64,000 nt of DNA from Cyanidiococcus yangmingshanensis (lineage: Eukaryota; Rhodophyta; Bangiophyceae; Cyanidiales; Cyanidiaceae): NCBI GenBank assembly GCA_013995675.1, contig VWRR01000011.1, positions 310,001-374,000 on the forward strand. The letters run 5' to 3'. Numbering within the stretch: the stretch's first letter is position 1; each line of letters begins with the position of its first letter. The translations under genes and the position numbers were made by a program. Under the pieces are notes generated by a model, which had not been told where the DNA came from, searched no databases, and saw only the letters and a program-made list of their open reading frames with translations. Below are positions 8,785-19,160 of the stretch, piece after piece.

Positions 8785-11700
8785 ATGACAGGAGGGAGGG
8801 CGAGACAGAGAGATAAAGCAGCAAATGCCCTTCGAAAGCTTGCTGAGGCTCGCCAAAGCGGCAAACGCAGGACTGAAGACTACGAGCTGGAAGAACCCGA
8901 CCGCCTCTATGATGAGGTTGACGAGGGGACGTATGCAGCCCAAAATGCGAGGGAACGAAGACAAGTTCGCAGTTTTATCGACAATGACTTGGATTTTCCA
9001 ACGAGTGGTTCTGATTCTTGCGCAGATTCTGACGATCTGCCCTCTGGGTTCGAGAGGCGGCGGCAACATCGTTCTCCTGGCGCTGACAAGAAAGGGCGCG
9101 AGTTCGGACGCAGGAGTGAAGCACGCCACGAGCGAGACCGCCCATCGGCAACTCAGGTTCGATTTCTGGGAACTTCTCTTTTCCCCGGAGCTGCCAAACA
9201 AGATGCTGCCGGTTCCAGCTCCAGCGATATGCGTCTTTCGGGATCGCAAACGAAATCATCCGGCAAACGTCAAAGTCTCGTAGATGAACTCCTAGCTGAG
9301 CACGGCGATTGGGATGCGGTGGAGAGGGGTTCTTTCACTCCTTCCAGTATCCGAACCTCTCCTGTGCCAGCACTTTGCGCGATACAAGGAGACGTTAAGA
9401 CCCAAAGAGAGACACAGCCAATGGGCGGCCGGAGCGTCGTTGTCGATCTGCTCATCGAGAGTCCAGTCAACGCCCTTGGAGCCAGGGTTGAGGGTAGTTG
9501 CATGGTGGACAGCGCCAGCTTGCACACACCAGATAATCGGGTAGAGGCTCCGTACGTATCGGATTCAGAGTGCAACGGTATTTGCGTGAACGAATTCAGA
9601 GGAGATGACGTCGATGCGGACGCACTCTTGAGCCGCGTCCTGGAGCTCGAAGCGGAGCGCGCCCATGAAGCGGCAGACGGACCTTGCGACGGAGGCACCG
9701 AGCCACTCGTCGGGGGAACGCATCCCAAGTATTACGTTCTTTGCCATGGACGTGCATGAAGTCCTCGACAAGGTCTTCATTTTCGGCAAAACTATGGCTA
9801 CGGAGACGAAAGACTCTGAAACTGTCTGTATACAGGTATGCGGCATGGAACGTGAGATTTACTTTTTGCCTCGCACATGCACGAATCTCGACGAGAAGGG
9901 TGTTCTTCAGGAAGGGCAGTATCCGGTGCTGCCGCCGGAGCTATCAAATGGCACAACGACTCTGTCAGATGAACCAGCCACTGCATGTGTTTACGACGAG
10001 GTCAAATCGGTGTTACTTGAAAATGGCATTCGAGAGTACTCCGCCCGCCAAGATGCGCGCTGCTTTCTGTCAAATCATGTCGGTCATCGTCGACCTGAGC
10101 TGACTCCCTGCCTCCGCGTCACTTATCCGGCAAAGTATGCGGCTCTTGAGCCGTTCTTGGAGGGCCAAACCTTCTCTCAGGTCGTAGGCACAAAGAACAC
10201 GCTTATGGAGCGCTTCGTGCTTGAGTTACAGATTCCAGGCCCCTGCTGGATGCGAGTTTCTGACGCCACGCGCGTCGACGGCGTATCCTCCTGTAGCTGG
10301 AGTCTAAGTGTGGATTCACCAACAAAAATAGAGGTCCTTCCTAAGAGTGAGGTTCAATTGAGTGTTCCGCTCATGCGAGTGCTAAGCGTCTCCATGCGAA
10401 CAGTTGCCGAAGCCAACTCCAATGCAAAAGAACTTGCTGTGATTTGCGGGACGGTTTTCGACCGCGTGCCGACAAATCGAACTGTGGGAGATGCACCAAG
10501 AGCTGCAATGCAGTTTGCAATCGTTCGGCCTCTGAGCCACGAGTCGTTTCCCTTTGGCTTCGACCGCATCGTGCGTGGCAGAAGAATTCTCCGTGAACGT
10601 AATGAACTTGCGATGATCGAGCGTTTCCTAGCGGAAATCAACAGACTCGATCCGGATATTCTTGTTTGCCACCAGGCCATGAGCCACCATCTGGATGTCT
10701 TGATACGAAGAATGCGTGAGCTGCGAGTTCGGGAGTGGTGGCACCTTGGCAGACTCATTCAACGGCGTCAACTGGAGGATTTGAGAAAGAGCACCCAGGC
10801 CTACACGAATGGAATCGGACCTGCTCTGGCTAGGCAACTCGTGGCGGGTCGCTTGCTTTGCGATACCGAGGAAGCCGCGCGGGAGTATCTCCCAAGAGAA
10901 AAAGATTACAGCCTGCGGTCTCTTTGCCGATCGACTTTCGGCTCCAAAATCATCTCTCAAGAAGAATGTGATGAAGAGTGGTCAACACAATCGATGCTCG
11001 CTGCGTACCGCGACGCCAAGGAGCTTTTAGAGGCGATAGACAAATGCAACGAAGATGCCAGGCTTAGCTTCCTCCTCGCAGACCGCCTAGCAGTCATTCC
11101 GCTGTCAAACGAACTCGCGAGTATATGCGGCTACCTATGGAGCAGGGCGCTCCTCGGGAATCGGGCAGAGCGAATCGAATACCTGCTCTTGCATGAGATT
11201 CATCGTTCCGGCAAATATGTAGCTCCTGATAAGATTCGTTGCCAGCGGCGCAATAATTTGACGCCCCGGTTAGGCCTGAAAGAGCAGAATACACAAGGCT
11301 CTGTTGGCACGCAGACTCCAGTGGCGACGTTTACTTTAACGCAAAGAGGTGGTTCAACGCCATCGTCGGCTGCAGGTAGTGCACAAAGACTGCAACACTC
11401 AGTGAAACGACGGAAACCTGCGTACCAGGGCGGCTATGTGCTCGAACCAAAACGCGGTCTCTACGAAACATGCGTATTGCAGCTGGATTTTAGCTCATTG
11501 TATCCATCCATTATTCAAGAATACAATATCGATTTCACCACTGTGACGTTGGACTGCGACGGAGCTGCACAGCTGCCCAGTCCTGCCTTGGATACGGGCA
11601 TCCTGCCCTCAGTGCTTCGACGGCTCGTTCAGCGGCGTAGACAGGTACGCGAAGCCGCCCGAGGGGAGTCAGACCCGGTCCGCCAGCAGCAACTGCATAC

Positions 11701-13384
11701 GCGACAACTGGCGTTGAAGCTCACCGCAAACGCTATGTATGGGTGCTTAGGTTTCGCACACTCTCGTTTCTATATTCAGGAGCTGGCCGAGCTGGTAACC
11801 CGCACAGGTCGAGAAACGCTCGAACGCACCGTAGAGCTGGCGCAGGAGACGTTGATTCGCATAGGCCGCGAGCGCTTATCTTCATCGACTGCTTGTTCGC
11901 CCGACGAGGAATCCAATTCGACACCGGAAGTAATTTATGGAGATACAGACTCGATCTTCATTGACAGTGCAGTCCAATTTGAGAGCAAACTCGTGGGTCG
12001 TGTCATGGAGCTAGGAAATGCCATCCGCCGTGAGGTGAATAAGCAATACCGCACCCTGGAAATCGAAGTGGAAGCTCTTTACATCCGCATGCTGCTTCTC
12101 AACAAGAAAAAGTACGCAGCGATGAAGTACGACTTGGCCACAGGTGCGCTCAGCAAGGAGGTGAAGGGCATCGAGGTCGTTCGGCGTGACTGGTGCTCTC
12201 TAGTCGCGAATTCCGGGAATTACGTGTTGGACCAAGTACTCGACCCGAGCATCTCTTCGATGGAGGCAAATGATCGAATTTGTCGTCACTTGGGCGAAAT
12301 TGCATCCCGTATGCAGAATGGACTGGTTGACATTGATCAGTATGCTATCACCAAGCAGTTGAGTAAGCCACCTGATGCCTACGAAGATGCAGCGGTCCAG
12401 CCTCATGTCCAGGTAGCCCTGCGTCGACGAGCCAGTGGATACACCGTCAACGCTGGTACGTATATTCCGTACGTGATCTGCCGAGAGGTTCGCGAAGAGT
12501 GGGCACCCACGAACGGTAGCAAAAGCGAACGCACTTGCTCTGCCGATAACATTGCGCGCCGTGCTTATCATCCCGACGAAGTTCGCCACGGAAGCGGTGC
12601 CCTGCATATTGATATTGGATGGTATCTGGAAAACCAACTGCACGCAACGCTCTCGCGGATGACTGAATGTATCCCTGGTCTTGATGCTGTGGCGCTGGCT
12701 CGCTGCATGGGAATGAATACGCAACCATTCGAGCAAGCGAAGATGCTCGCCGAATCCGGATCTCAAAGTAGATCCCCATGGGATCGGAACGCACTTCGTT
12801 CGGCTCTCATAGAAGACTTGTATGGAGCACTTTCTGACCCTCATGTCGAGTCTTTTATGGTTCATTGCCCATCATGTGCGCGCTCCTTCAAACTTGATCT
12901 CCATATCGAGAGCGATGGTGTGAAGCCGGCGACCAATATCGGCTCGTGCCCTTACAATGACTGTGCAGCCGAAGTGCCGATCGCGATTCTTGCACAGCAA
13001 CTGACCATGTTCATCCGCAAGGCAATTCGTCGCTACTACACGAGTGCCTATGTGAAGAAAGGCAGCAGACAACTCGTTCGAGACCTATGTCTGTCCGGAG
13101 ATGGTTCGCGTGCCTACCGACTCGAAGATCATGGCGACACGGCAGATGGGACATGCATCGTCGAGCGCGAATATGGGGAACGGACGCTCTATGCCCAGCT
13201 GGAGCGTTTACAGTTCGCTTTAGGGAACTCGCCCGTTACCCGCGCCGAAGCGGATGACTCTCCTTCGTACGCACAGCTATGCGCCAAAAAGCTGCAATCT
13301 ATCCTGCAATACTACCTGGATGCATGCGGGTATCAGTATGTTGAGATGAGTGCGCTCTTCTCTGGAGAGCTGAGCGAGACCTAA
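8785..13384 (+). CDS. POLA1: DNA polymerase alpha catalytic subunit (one +1 frame break)
   Basis: B-family polymerase that extends primase RNA primers at replication origins and on the lagging strand. From the ATG at 8785 the first frame encodes the polymerase-alpha-specific N-terminus (KLAEARQSGKRRTEDYELEE, then YDEVDEGTY). From ~9725 a second frame carries the rest: GQTFSQVVGT and GPCWMRVSDA of the N-terminal domain, motif A DFSSLYPSIIQEYNIDFTTV, motif B KLTANAMYGCLGF and motif C YGDTDSIFID. A first zinc site near the C-terminus has CPSC and CPYNDC. The second Cys site keeps only two of the four expected Cys (DLC and GTC). The two frames join if one G of the five-G run at 9712-9716 is skipped. 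Total ~1530 residues against 1462 in human. It is convergent with the SLX4-like gene, 164 bp apart. Confidence 0.93.
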
Positions 13385-13548
13385 CTGGTCATCTATAAAC
13401 GATTCTCCTGTTCGATTCGCCGACCGAGCCATATTTCCAACCGCGTGCTCCCTTCGAGTTTCGGACTCGATCTATGACGAGCACCAGGCAATACTGATGG
13501 TTCGTTGCCTCTGAGGGTTGCACGCGTTGCATCCTTCAGTCGGACGCA

Positions 13549-15081
13549 TCATTTTGAAAAACTGATTCCTTCATGTTCAAGATACTGCAGCAATCGTTGG
13601 TTCGGTAAACGCAGTCGCTGAACCTCCGGAGATTGCACGATGTCCTGCAGGGGCACGCAATCCAGCAGAAGAATTCGCTCGTATAAAGCACAATCAGCTC
13701 GGACAGCACAGCGGAAACGAAGCAGCATAGGATCCGCGTCTGAGTCTGCATCAATGTTTTCTAGAGTGTGCGCTTCCTCTTCGTCCCCGTTTGAAGCACA
13801 GCACGTCTTCTCACCCCGTCCTGTCGAGGAATTTTCCACCAGGGGCGGAGCTGCTGATACAAATTCTACGCTATCGTAATCGCCACAGAGGTCGACAACT
13901 TCGACCGAACTGTCGCGCATTTGTTCTGAGGCATATTCTTGCGGAAACTGTAGGGCCGGCTGGTCGTTCGATGCCATTATCTTGCGGCTCGCGATTATGG
14001 CAGCAGCCAGTTGGGTGTAGCCATTCCGATAGTAGCAGGTATCTTCGGATCCGGGCGGATCTTCCACATCCGCATCCATATCGCGCTCATTTACTGCGTC
14101 GATCGTTGAATGATGAAGCTCAAGCAGCCGGGACGATCCACGAGGCATGGATTCGAACCGTTCGAATACCCGAGACTTTGACCACAAAAGATGGCGCCTT
14201 TCTCTTCGTTTCTTGAACACGTTTCTTCCCTTGTTCGCAATACTCACTCGATATGGTAGAGCGCTGATGGCTTGCCAGAGGCGCTCGGCACTTGAACGTG
14301 GGATTTTCAACAACTGAAGATCGGACTGTCTCAGAAGGAATAGCCGCTCAAGGGTCAAGTTCTGCGCCACGAGAACGTTCAAGTATCGGGAAACACCTTG
14401 AGAAAGGAGAAAACGCCGCAAAGGCCCGTGTACCTGCTCTCTTCGCAATCGCTCCTTCCTTGCTTCTTCCTCTTCTGAGCTGCGAAGACGTTCGAGCTCC
14501 GCTCGGAAGGCGCAACGGTCCACGTGACGCCAGCGCCACTCGACACTCAGGGCGGAGAGTTGTCGTGCGCAGAAAGGGCACTCTATCGGTTCGTTTCCCT
14601 CAGGTGTCGCCTGAGCAATGTCACTTGAAGCCTCTGGAAGCAGACAGCAGCACTCAACGTGTCTCACTTGCTCATAGAGTGTGAGTGATGCCAGTGAAGT
14701 GTGACACTTACGACACTGCATCAACACAATCTTGGAGGTTGCGCCAGCCACCGTTCCGGTAATTCGAACAGCGCCGCTGGTGATTTCCGCGCATGAGCGT
14801 CTCCTCTCGACCGCATGGCAATGAGTCGAATTCGCAGCTGCCCTCGTTTCATTTCCTCGATCGATGACCCTGACAGAGACAAAAGTCCGAAATGTTCTAC
14901 TAGATTCGCGCTGCGCTTGCAATGTTGTCTTTCTTCCCCTCCAGTGCTGGCACAGGTCACACGGCATTCGGGGCAAAAGTGCTGGTACCGTAAGCCCGCA
15001 AACCAGCATCACACGCAACCGTTCTGGCCCCGACACCAATGCTGCAATCGGAAGCGGGATGGTTCGACAGCTCTCAAGCAT
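13549..15081 (-). CDS. SLX4-like structure-specific endonuclease scaffold
   Basis: 510 residues in one frame from the ATG at 15081. Two zinc-finger modules resembling the UBZ4 type of SLX4 lie near residues 121-190: MQCRKC with HVECC, then CPFCARQLSALSVEWRWRHVDRC. A helical SAM-like region follows (GVSRYLNVLVAQNLTLERLF, LLKIPRSSAERLW). The extreme C-terminus, LYERILLLDCVPLQDIV to LLQYLEHEGISF, fits the SLX1-binding domain of SLX4 (LYxxILxYxPLxLxxL to LLxFLDxxxITF). SLX4 organises nucleases, above all SLX1, to cut Holliday junctions and crosslink intermediates. The family is poorly conserved, so the call rests on domain order rather than on overall similarity. The first ~115 residues are uncertain, and the protein could begin at the Met before the first zinc finger. 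Confidence 0.55.
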   Translation of the reverse strand: MLESCRTIPLPIAALVSGPERLRVMLVCGLTVPALLPRMPCDLCQHWRGRKTTLQAQRESSRTFRTFVSVRVIDRGNETRAAANSTHCHAVERRRSCAEITSGAVRITGTVAGATSKIVLMQCRKCHTSLASLTLYEQVRHVECCCLLPEASSDIAQATPEGNEPIECPFCARQLSALSVEWRWRHVDRCAFRAELERLRSSEEEEARKERLRREQVHGPLRRFLLSQGVSRYLNVLVAQNLTLERLFLLRQSDLQLLKIPRSSAERLWQAISALPYRVSIANKGRNVFKKRRERRHLLWSKSRVFERFESMPRGSSRLLELHHSTIDAVNERDMDADVEDPPGSEDTCYYRNGYTQLAAAIIASRKIMASNDQPALQFPQEYASEQMRDSSVEVVDLCGDYDSVEFVSAAPPLVENSSTGRGEKTCCASNGDEEEAHTLENIDADSDADPMLLRFRCAVRADCALYERILLLDCVPLQDIVQSPEVQRLRLPNQRLLQYLEHEGISFSK

Positions 15082-15566
15082 TCATTCCTGATTGTCATAT
15101 AAAGATGACCAGAATGAATTCATCCTGGAGTCTCGAGGGAGAACGCCTCACTGATAGCCTTCGCTGATTGAGCGCCTATGGAGACCGCAACGTGCCCGAC
15201 ACATTCGATCCAACGCCATTCTCAATCTAAGGCTCATGGACGCATATCGGCCAGTGTAGAAAGCGAAAAGCCCTCAAATTAAAGATTCGATTCTTATTGA
15301 CGAACACGTTTCAGAAACCCCTGTTTCGATACCTGCATGTTCGCAGACCTCGATTGGCAGCGCCGTCGCCTTGTCCCTGAAGACTGGACACATGCCGAGT
15401 TCCATCAGCTCGTCCCCTTGTTTTCGACCGCCCGACATGGAAGAGTTTCTGTCGCGTTGTCGCGGCTTCTGCATCGCTGAAAGACGCGGGCCGCCTCTGC
15501 AGGAATCGCGAGGCATGACGAACGCCAACGCTGCGGGCGTCGCCTGGGCCGACTGACCAGGCACCA
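15082..15566. other. Intergenic between divergent SLX4-like and NFACT genes
   Basis: About 485 bp shared upstream region. Several short frames overlap the start of the NFACT gene on the opposite strand; none resembles a protein family. No named promoter element. Confidence 0.5.
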
Positions 15567-17785
15567 GTGCACCATAGCACAACGCAGCGTTCGAGCCGCA
15601 CAACCATGGAGTCCGTTGCACTTGTGCAGTCTGGGACTTACAGGGGTGTTTCTGAACAGTGGTGCGCATTCTTGACCATAATTCCCAATTTCGGAGTGAG
15701 GAAGCGCGGAAACAGCGGTCAACGGTACAGATGCAGTCCACTTCTGGCACGGAACCAGCGGCCATTGTTGCCACCGCCTCCTCTCGACTACACGAGCGTT
15801 GCGGCCCTAGTGCACTCAGTAAAGCGACGTGCTATACCGGGCAGGCTAGAGACTATTTTACAACCGGACCCACGCATCGTCTACCTTGGCCTGCGCACAC
15901 AGGAGTACTCTAGAGTTTGGTTGACACTTTCATGGCACCCGCAACTAGGTCGGCTTACAGCAGTTCCGGAAGATAGAAAGAGCAAAGGATCGCAAAACCC
16001 TACACCGTATGGCGTGCCGAAATTACTTCAAAAGGAGTCAGTGACATACTCTGTCGCAAACGTTTTGCGTTCTCCGGAGTACAGGGACTTGATCCTGAGC
16101 GATTGCCGTCTGCCAGTTCCATTTGAACGTGTCGTGGAGTTCCATCTCGCGCGGAGGCCTGGTGACTCTCCCTCAATACGAATTTTGCTGGAGCTCGTCG
16201 GCACGAAGAGTAATGTGGCACTTTTGGGGAAACCAAGTCAGTCATCGGATGCGGAAACTTGGGAAATCCTTGCCTGTGGCTACCAGCTATCTGTGGCGAG
16301 AAGCGAGCGGCCATTCCGAATCGGTGAAAAGTATGTGTTACCTTCAACAGTCCGAGAGAATTCGTCTCGGATACCCTCTTTATACAAGGAAGAGGGAAAG
16401 TGGCGCGCGCGATTACTTTCAATTGCAAGCGGTGATGTCGTTTGGCGTGGTCTCACGCGAGCCTTTGTAGGACTCGGCAGCGCGCTCGCCCAGGACCTGG
16501 TTTCGAATGCACTCGGCTTAACCGGGTTACAGCGCCTTACCGAGGATTTGCGATCGGAAGAATGGATATCTTTGTTTTCACATTGGTGCACGTGGCTGGA
16601 CGCTTTAGAACGTTGTTCTTTTGTCCCACATCAGCGTGGCCGTTTGATCAGAGCAACTGACGAACAGAATCGCGAACAATATTCTATGATGCGCTGGCCG
16701 TCTATGCCGGAGCTGGAATCGGTAGATGCTTCGGATCTCATTGCGAAACTTTTCGAGCGCTATGAATCGCGGACGTCCGCGGAAACTCTAGCGAAGCGGT
16801 TGCGTCGAGAAATCGGCACGAAGCTGAACAGAGTGCGGGGCACGCTTGTACAGTATCAGGAACGGCTCTCGGAAGCTAAGCATGCGGATGAGTTACGCGC
16901 TTCGCGGAGATCTCCTCATGTCATGGCAGCATTTATGGCAACCTGGGCAGAGCCATCTTCAACTTCCACCCGAAGCCGCTTCTGCTCTTGGTTCTTCGCT
17001 AGAAAATAGCGCGATACCAGCGATTGAGATTGGTCCGGGCCGCACGCCTGTGGACGATGCCAGAATATGTTATCAGCGCAGCCGCAAACTGCGTCGAGCA
17101 GTGCAGGCCTTAGGCCCGCTGGAGGCAGCAGCGCGTGCAGAACGAGATCGCCTCGAGCAGCTGGAATTCAGCATTAGCGTAGCATTGGACTATGCGGAGG
17201 ATCCTGACTTTGAGCTTCTCCACGATGTTGCAGAGGAACTGGAAATGACGGGGCCGCTCCAGTCCACGAACCGCGGGCGACCGAAGCGTTTCCAGCCCGG
17301 TCGTAGACGCGCTTCGGCAACCCGTTCTTACGACGGTCATCTCCTCGGTCGCTGCATTCAAATGTCGGCAGTAACTGAAGGAGCCACGATTTTGTGTGGC
17401 AAGAGCCAACGGCAGAATGACTACTTAACCTTTCAGGTCGCGGGGGAAAATGATTTTTGGTTTCATGCCCAAGGCTTTGCAGGATCGCATTGCGTCTTGC
17501 GCATGCCACCAGGCATTCCTGCGAGCGAAGCAGACTTGAAAAGGGCGAGTGACGCGGCTGCCTATTACAGCAAAGGCAAGACTGCAGAAATCTGTGCCAG
17601 TTGTGTATACTCAGACCAAGCATGTGCGCAAAGCTGGTGCACCTGGACTAGTCAAGTACAACAACGAAAAGGTACTGTTTGGAGAACCAGATAGGATGTT
17701 TACGTTCTCCGGAGAGACAACCTCAAATGCGTCCGATGGCCTCTTGCCAGAACTCTCTGCTGGAAGCTCCGCGGATGATGAGTAA
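15567..17785 (+). CDS. NFACT/RqcH-type ribosome quality control protein (two +1 frame breaks)
   Basis: Bacterial-type NFACT protein (relatives: RqcH/FbpA in bacteria, Rqc2/NEMF in eukaryotes), which binds stalled large ribosomal subunits and recruits tRNA to tail the nascent chain. Three successive frames cover it. Frame 1 has a basic N-terminal extension, the NFACT-N domain (SVKRRAIPGRLETILQPDPR; PFERVVEFHLARR), helix-hairpin-helix region and first coiled coil. Frame 2 begins at RGDLLMSWQHLW and includes the NFACT-R start (NDYLTFQVAG, WFHAQGFAGSHCVLR, AAAYYSKGKT). Frame 3 finishes it (KSVPVVYTQTKHVRKAGAPG, VKYNNEKVLF). Breaks lie near 16900-16908 and 17586-17590. At ~735 residues with no C-terminal DUF3441, it is closer to bacterial RqcH than to NEMF, so plastid targeting is inferred. 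Start choice between 15567 and the ATG at 15606 is open. Confidence 0.85.
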
Positions 17786-19160
17786 CAAGATGGATTCAAA
17801 ACGGTTCAGATCACCTACCAGATTCCACTAATGAAGACCGCGATGATTGAGACTTGCCCAGAGTTCCTCATCTCCAAGTCGCTCTATCCGACAGTCCTTC
17901 TGATCAGATCGGCACAGTCAAAGAACTCGACTTATCCTTCATTCGCTCCTATCCAGATTGTGCTCAGTAGCGAGAGTTCCTCCTAGTTGATGGGTGCCAC
18001 ATCAGATACCATGGTGTTCATTCGCTTTCCGCTTGGGACGCGTTCGCCACAATTCCTGTATATTGCGAATGATGCGAATATCCATCTGATCTCGGAGACA
18101 TTGACGAGTAAAGCAGTCATTAGGATTTGACGTGCGCCAGCCGGTGCATGGTCCCGAACATGCGCGGCCCCAATGACGCGTGCAGTTTTGCGATGAACGA
18201 AAAAGATGCGAAACGTCCCCAGTTCAAAAGGACTATATCTGTCTGCTGATCGGGTTTTTGTCGACTTGATATGGAATCTTCTCAATTCAAATGCATCGCT
18301 CTGGGTGGTGGGCGCTTGAACGCTCTGCGGCCTCTCGGATGGTTTACGATTGCCGCTGAACTCGCACCGGTCTGCGATGAATTCCTAGAATCTCGAATCG
18401 ACCTTCTTCTGGTCAGCCGAGAGCTTCGAATACTTCGAAATGGACACTTGGATTGTAGCGCCTGGCAGTCTCTACAATAGCATAGGCAGCGTTTGGCCTA
18501 TGCTCCGAAGTGGACCGAACATAGTCCACTCCGGACAGTCGCAGTTGTTGTGCAAGTAAAAAGCCCCCGCAAGACATAAACTGTTTATTTCGCAATGTTC
18601 ATGACTCTACTGCATAGGGATCGCGTTCCCAGTGTGATATAGGCCAGGGTATGCTTTCGCGGAAGACTGAAGCCTTCCTTATGGTCATACTCGAGCGAAA
18701 GAGCTTGTTCATGGCGACCACCGACGCCTCTGCTTTCTCCAGGTACAGGTGCTTCAGTTGCACGTTCAAAACGCAGAAAATGATTTGCATAAGGAAATGG
18801 CCTTACTGAGTGCGTGTTACTTCGAGCCCGGCCTTTCCCTGCCTGCAGCTCGGTTGAACCATCTCCCTGCAGTCCTTCAATCTTTAAAACTATATCCCGA
18901 TCGTTGCTCATCGACCAGATGGGTCCCTGGGCCGGGAACGTATCTCGGACAAGCCTGCGACGGTGGCGGCGGCGACGGTGCGTATCTTCCCAGAATACTT
19001 GTCTACCGATCAGATATTCACTCAAAAAAGTGCTGCAGCTGTTGCCACCCACTGGGCCGGACGAGTGACACACTGCTGTCCTCAGGGCAACACAAATTTC
19101 GCTCAAAAATCTGCTTCTATTCTTCAAGCACGCTCATCGCTCGCGGAATCGTCCTGTTCG
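17786..19160. other. Intergenic, only weak small frames
   Basis: About 1.4 kb before the first magnesium transporter. Small frames at 17983-18285 (minus), 18271-18480 (plus) and 18585-18911 (minus) have plausible amino-acid content but no recognised family, and overlap one another's strands. The open frame of the transporter extends back to 18963 without an ATG. Confidence 0.45.

Noticed and set aside
9601-9760. An intron as the cause of the POLA1 frame change
   Set aside because: No convincing GT...AG pair of suitable length was seen, and skipping one base of the five-G run joins both frames without loss of conserved residues. The same argument applies to the NFACT, UMP/CMP kinase and CAP-H2 joins, where conserved residues sit within a few codons on both sides.
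14140-14180. tRNA B-box-like sequence on the minus strand (GGTTCGAATCCA)
   Set aside because: It lies inside the SLX4-like coding frame, and no A box or pairing acceptor stem was found around it.
18585-19127. 180-codon minus-strand frame upstream of the first MRS2 gene
   Set aside because: Overlaps a plus-strand frame of similar length and the transporter's upstream extension; no family resemblance.
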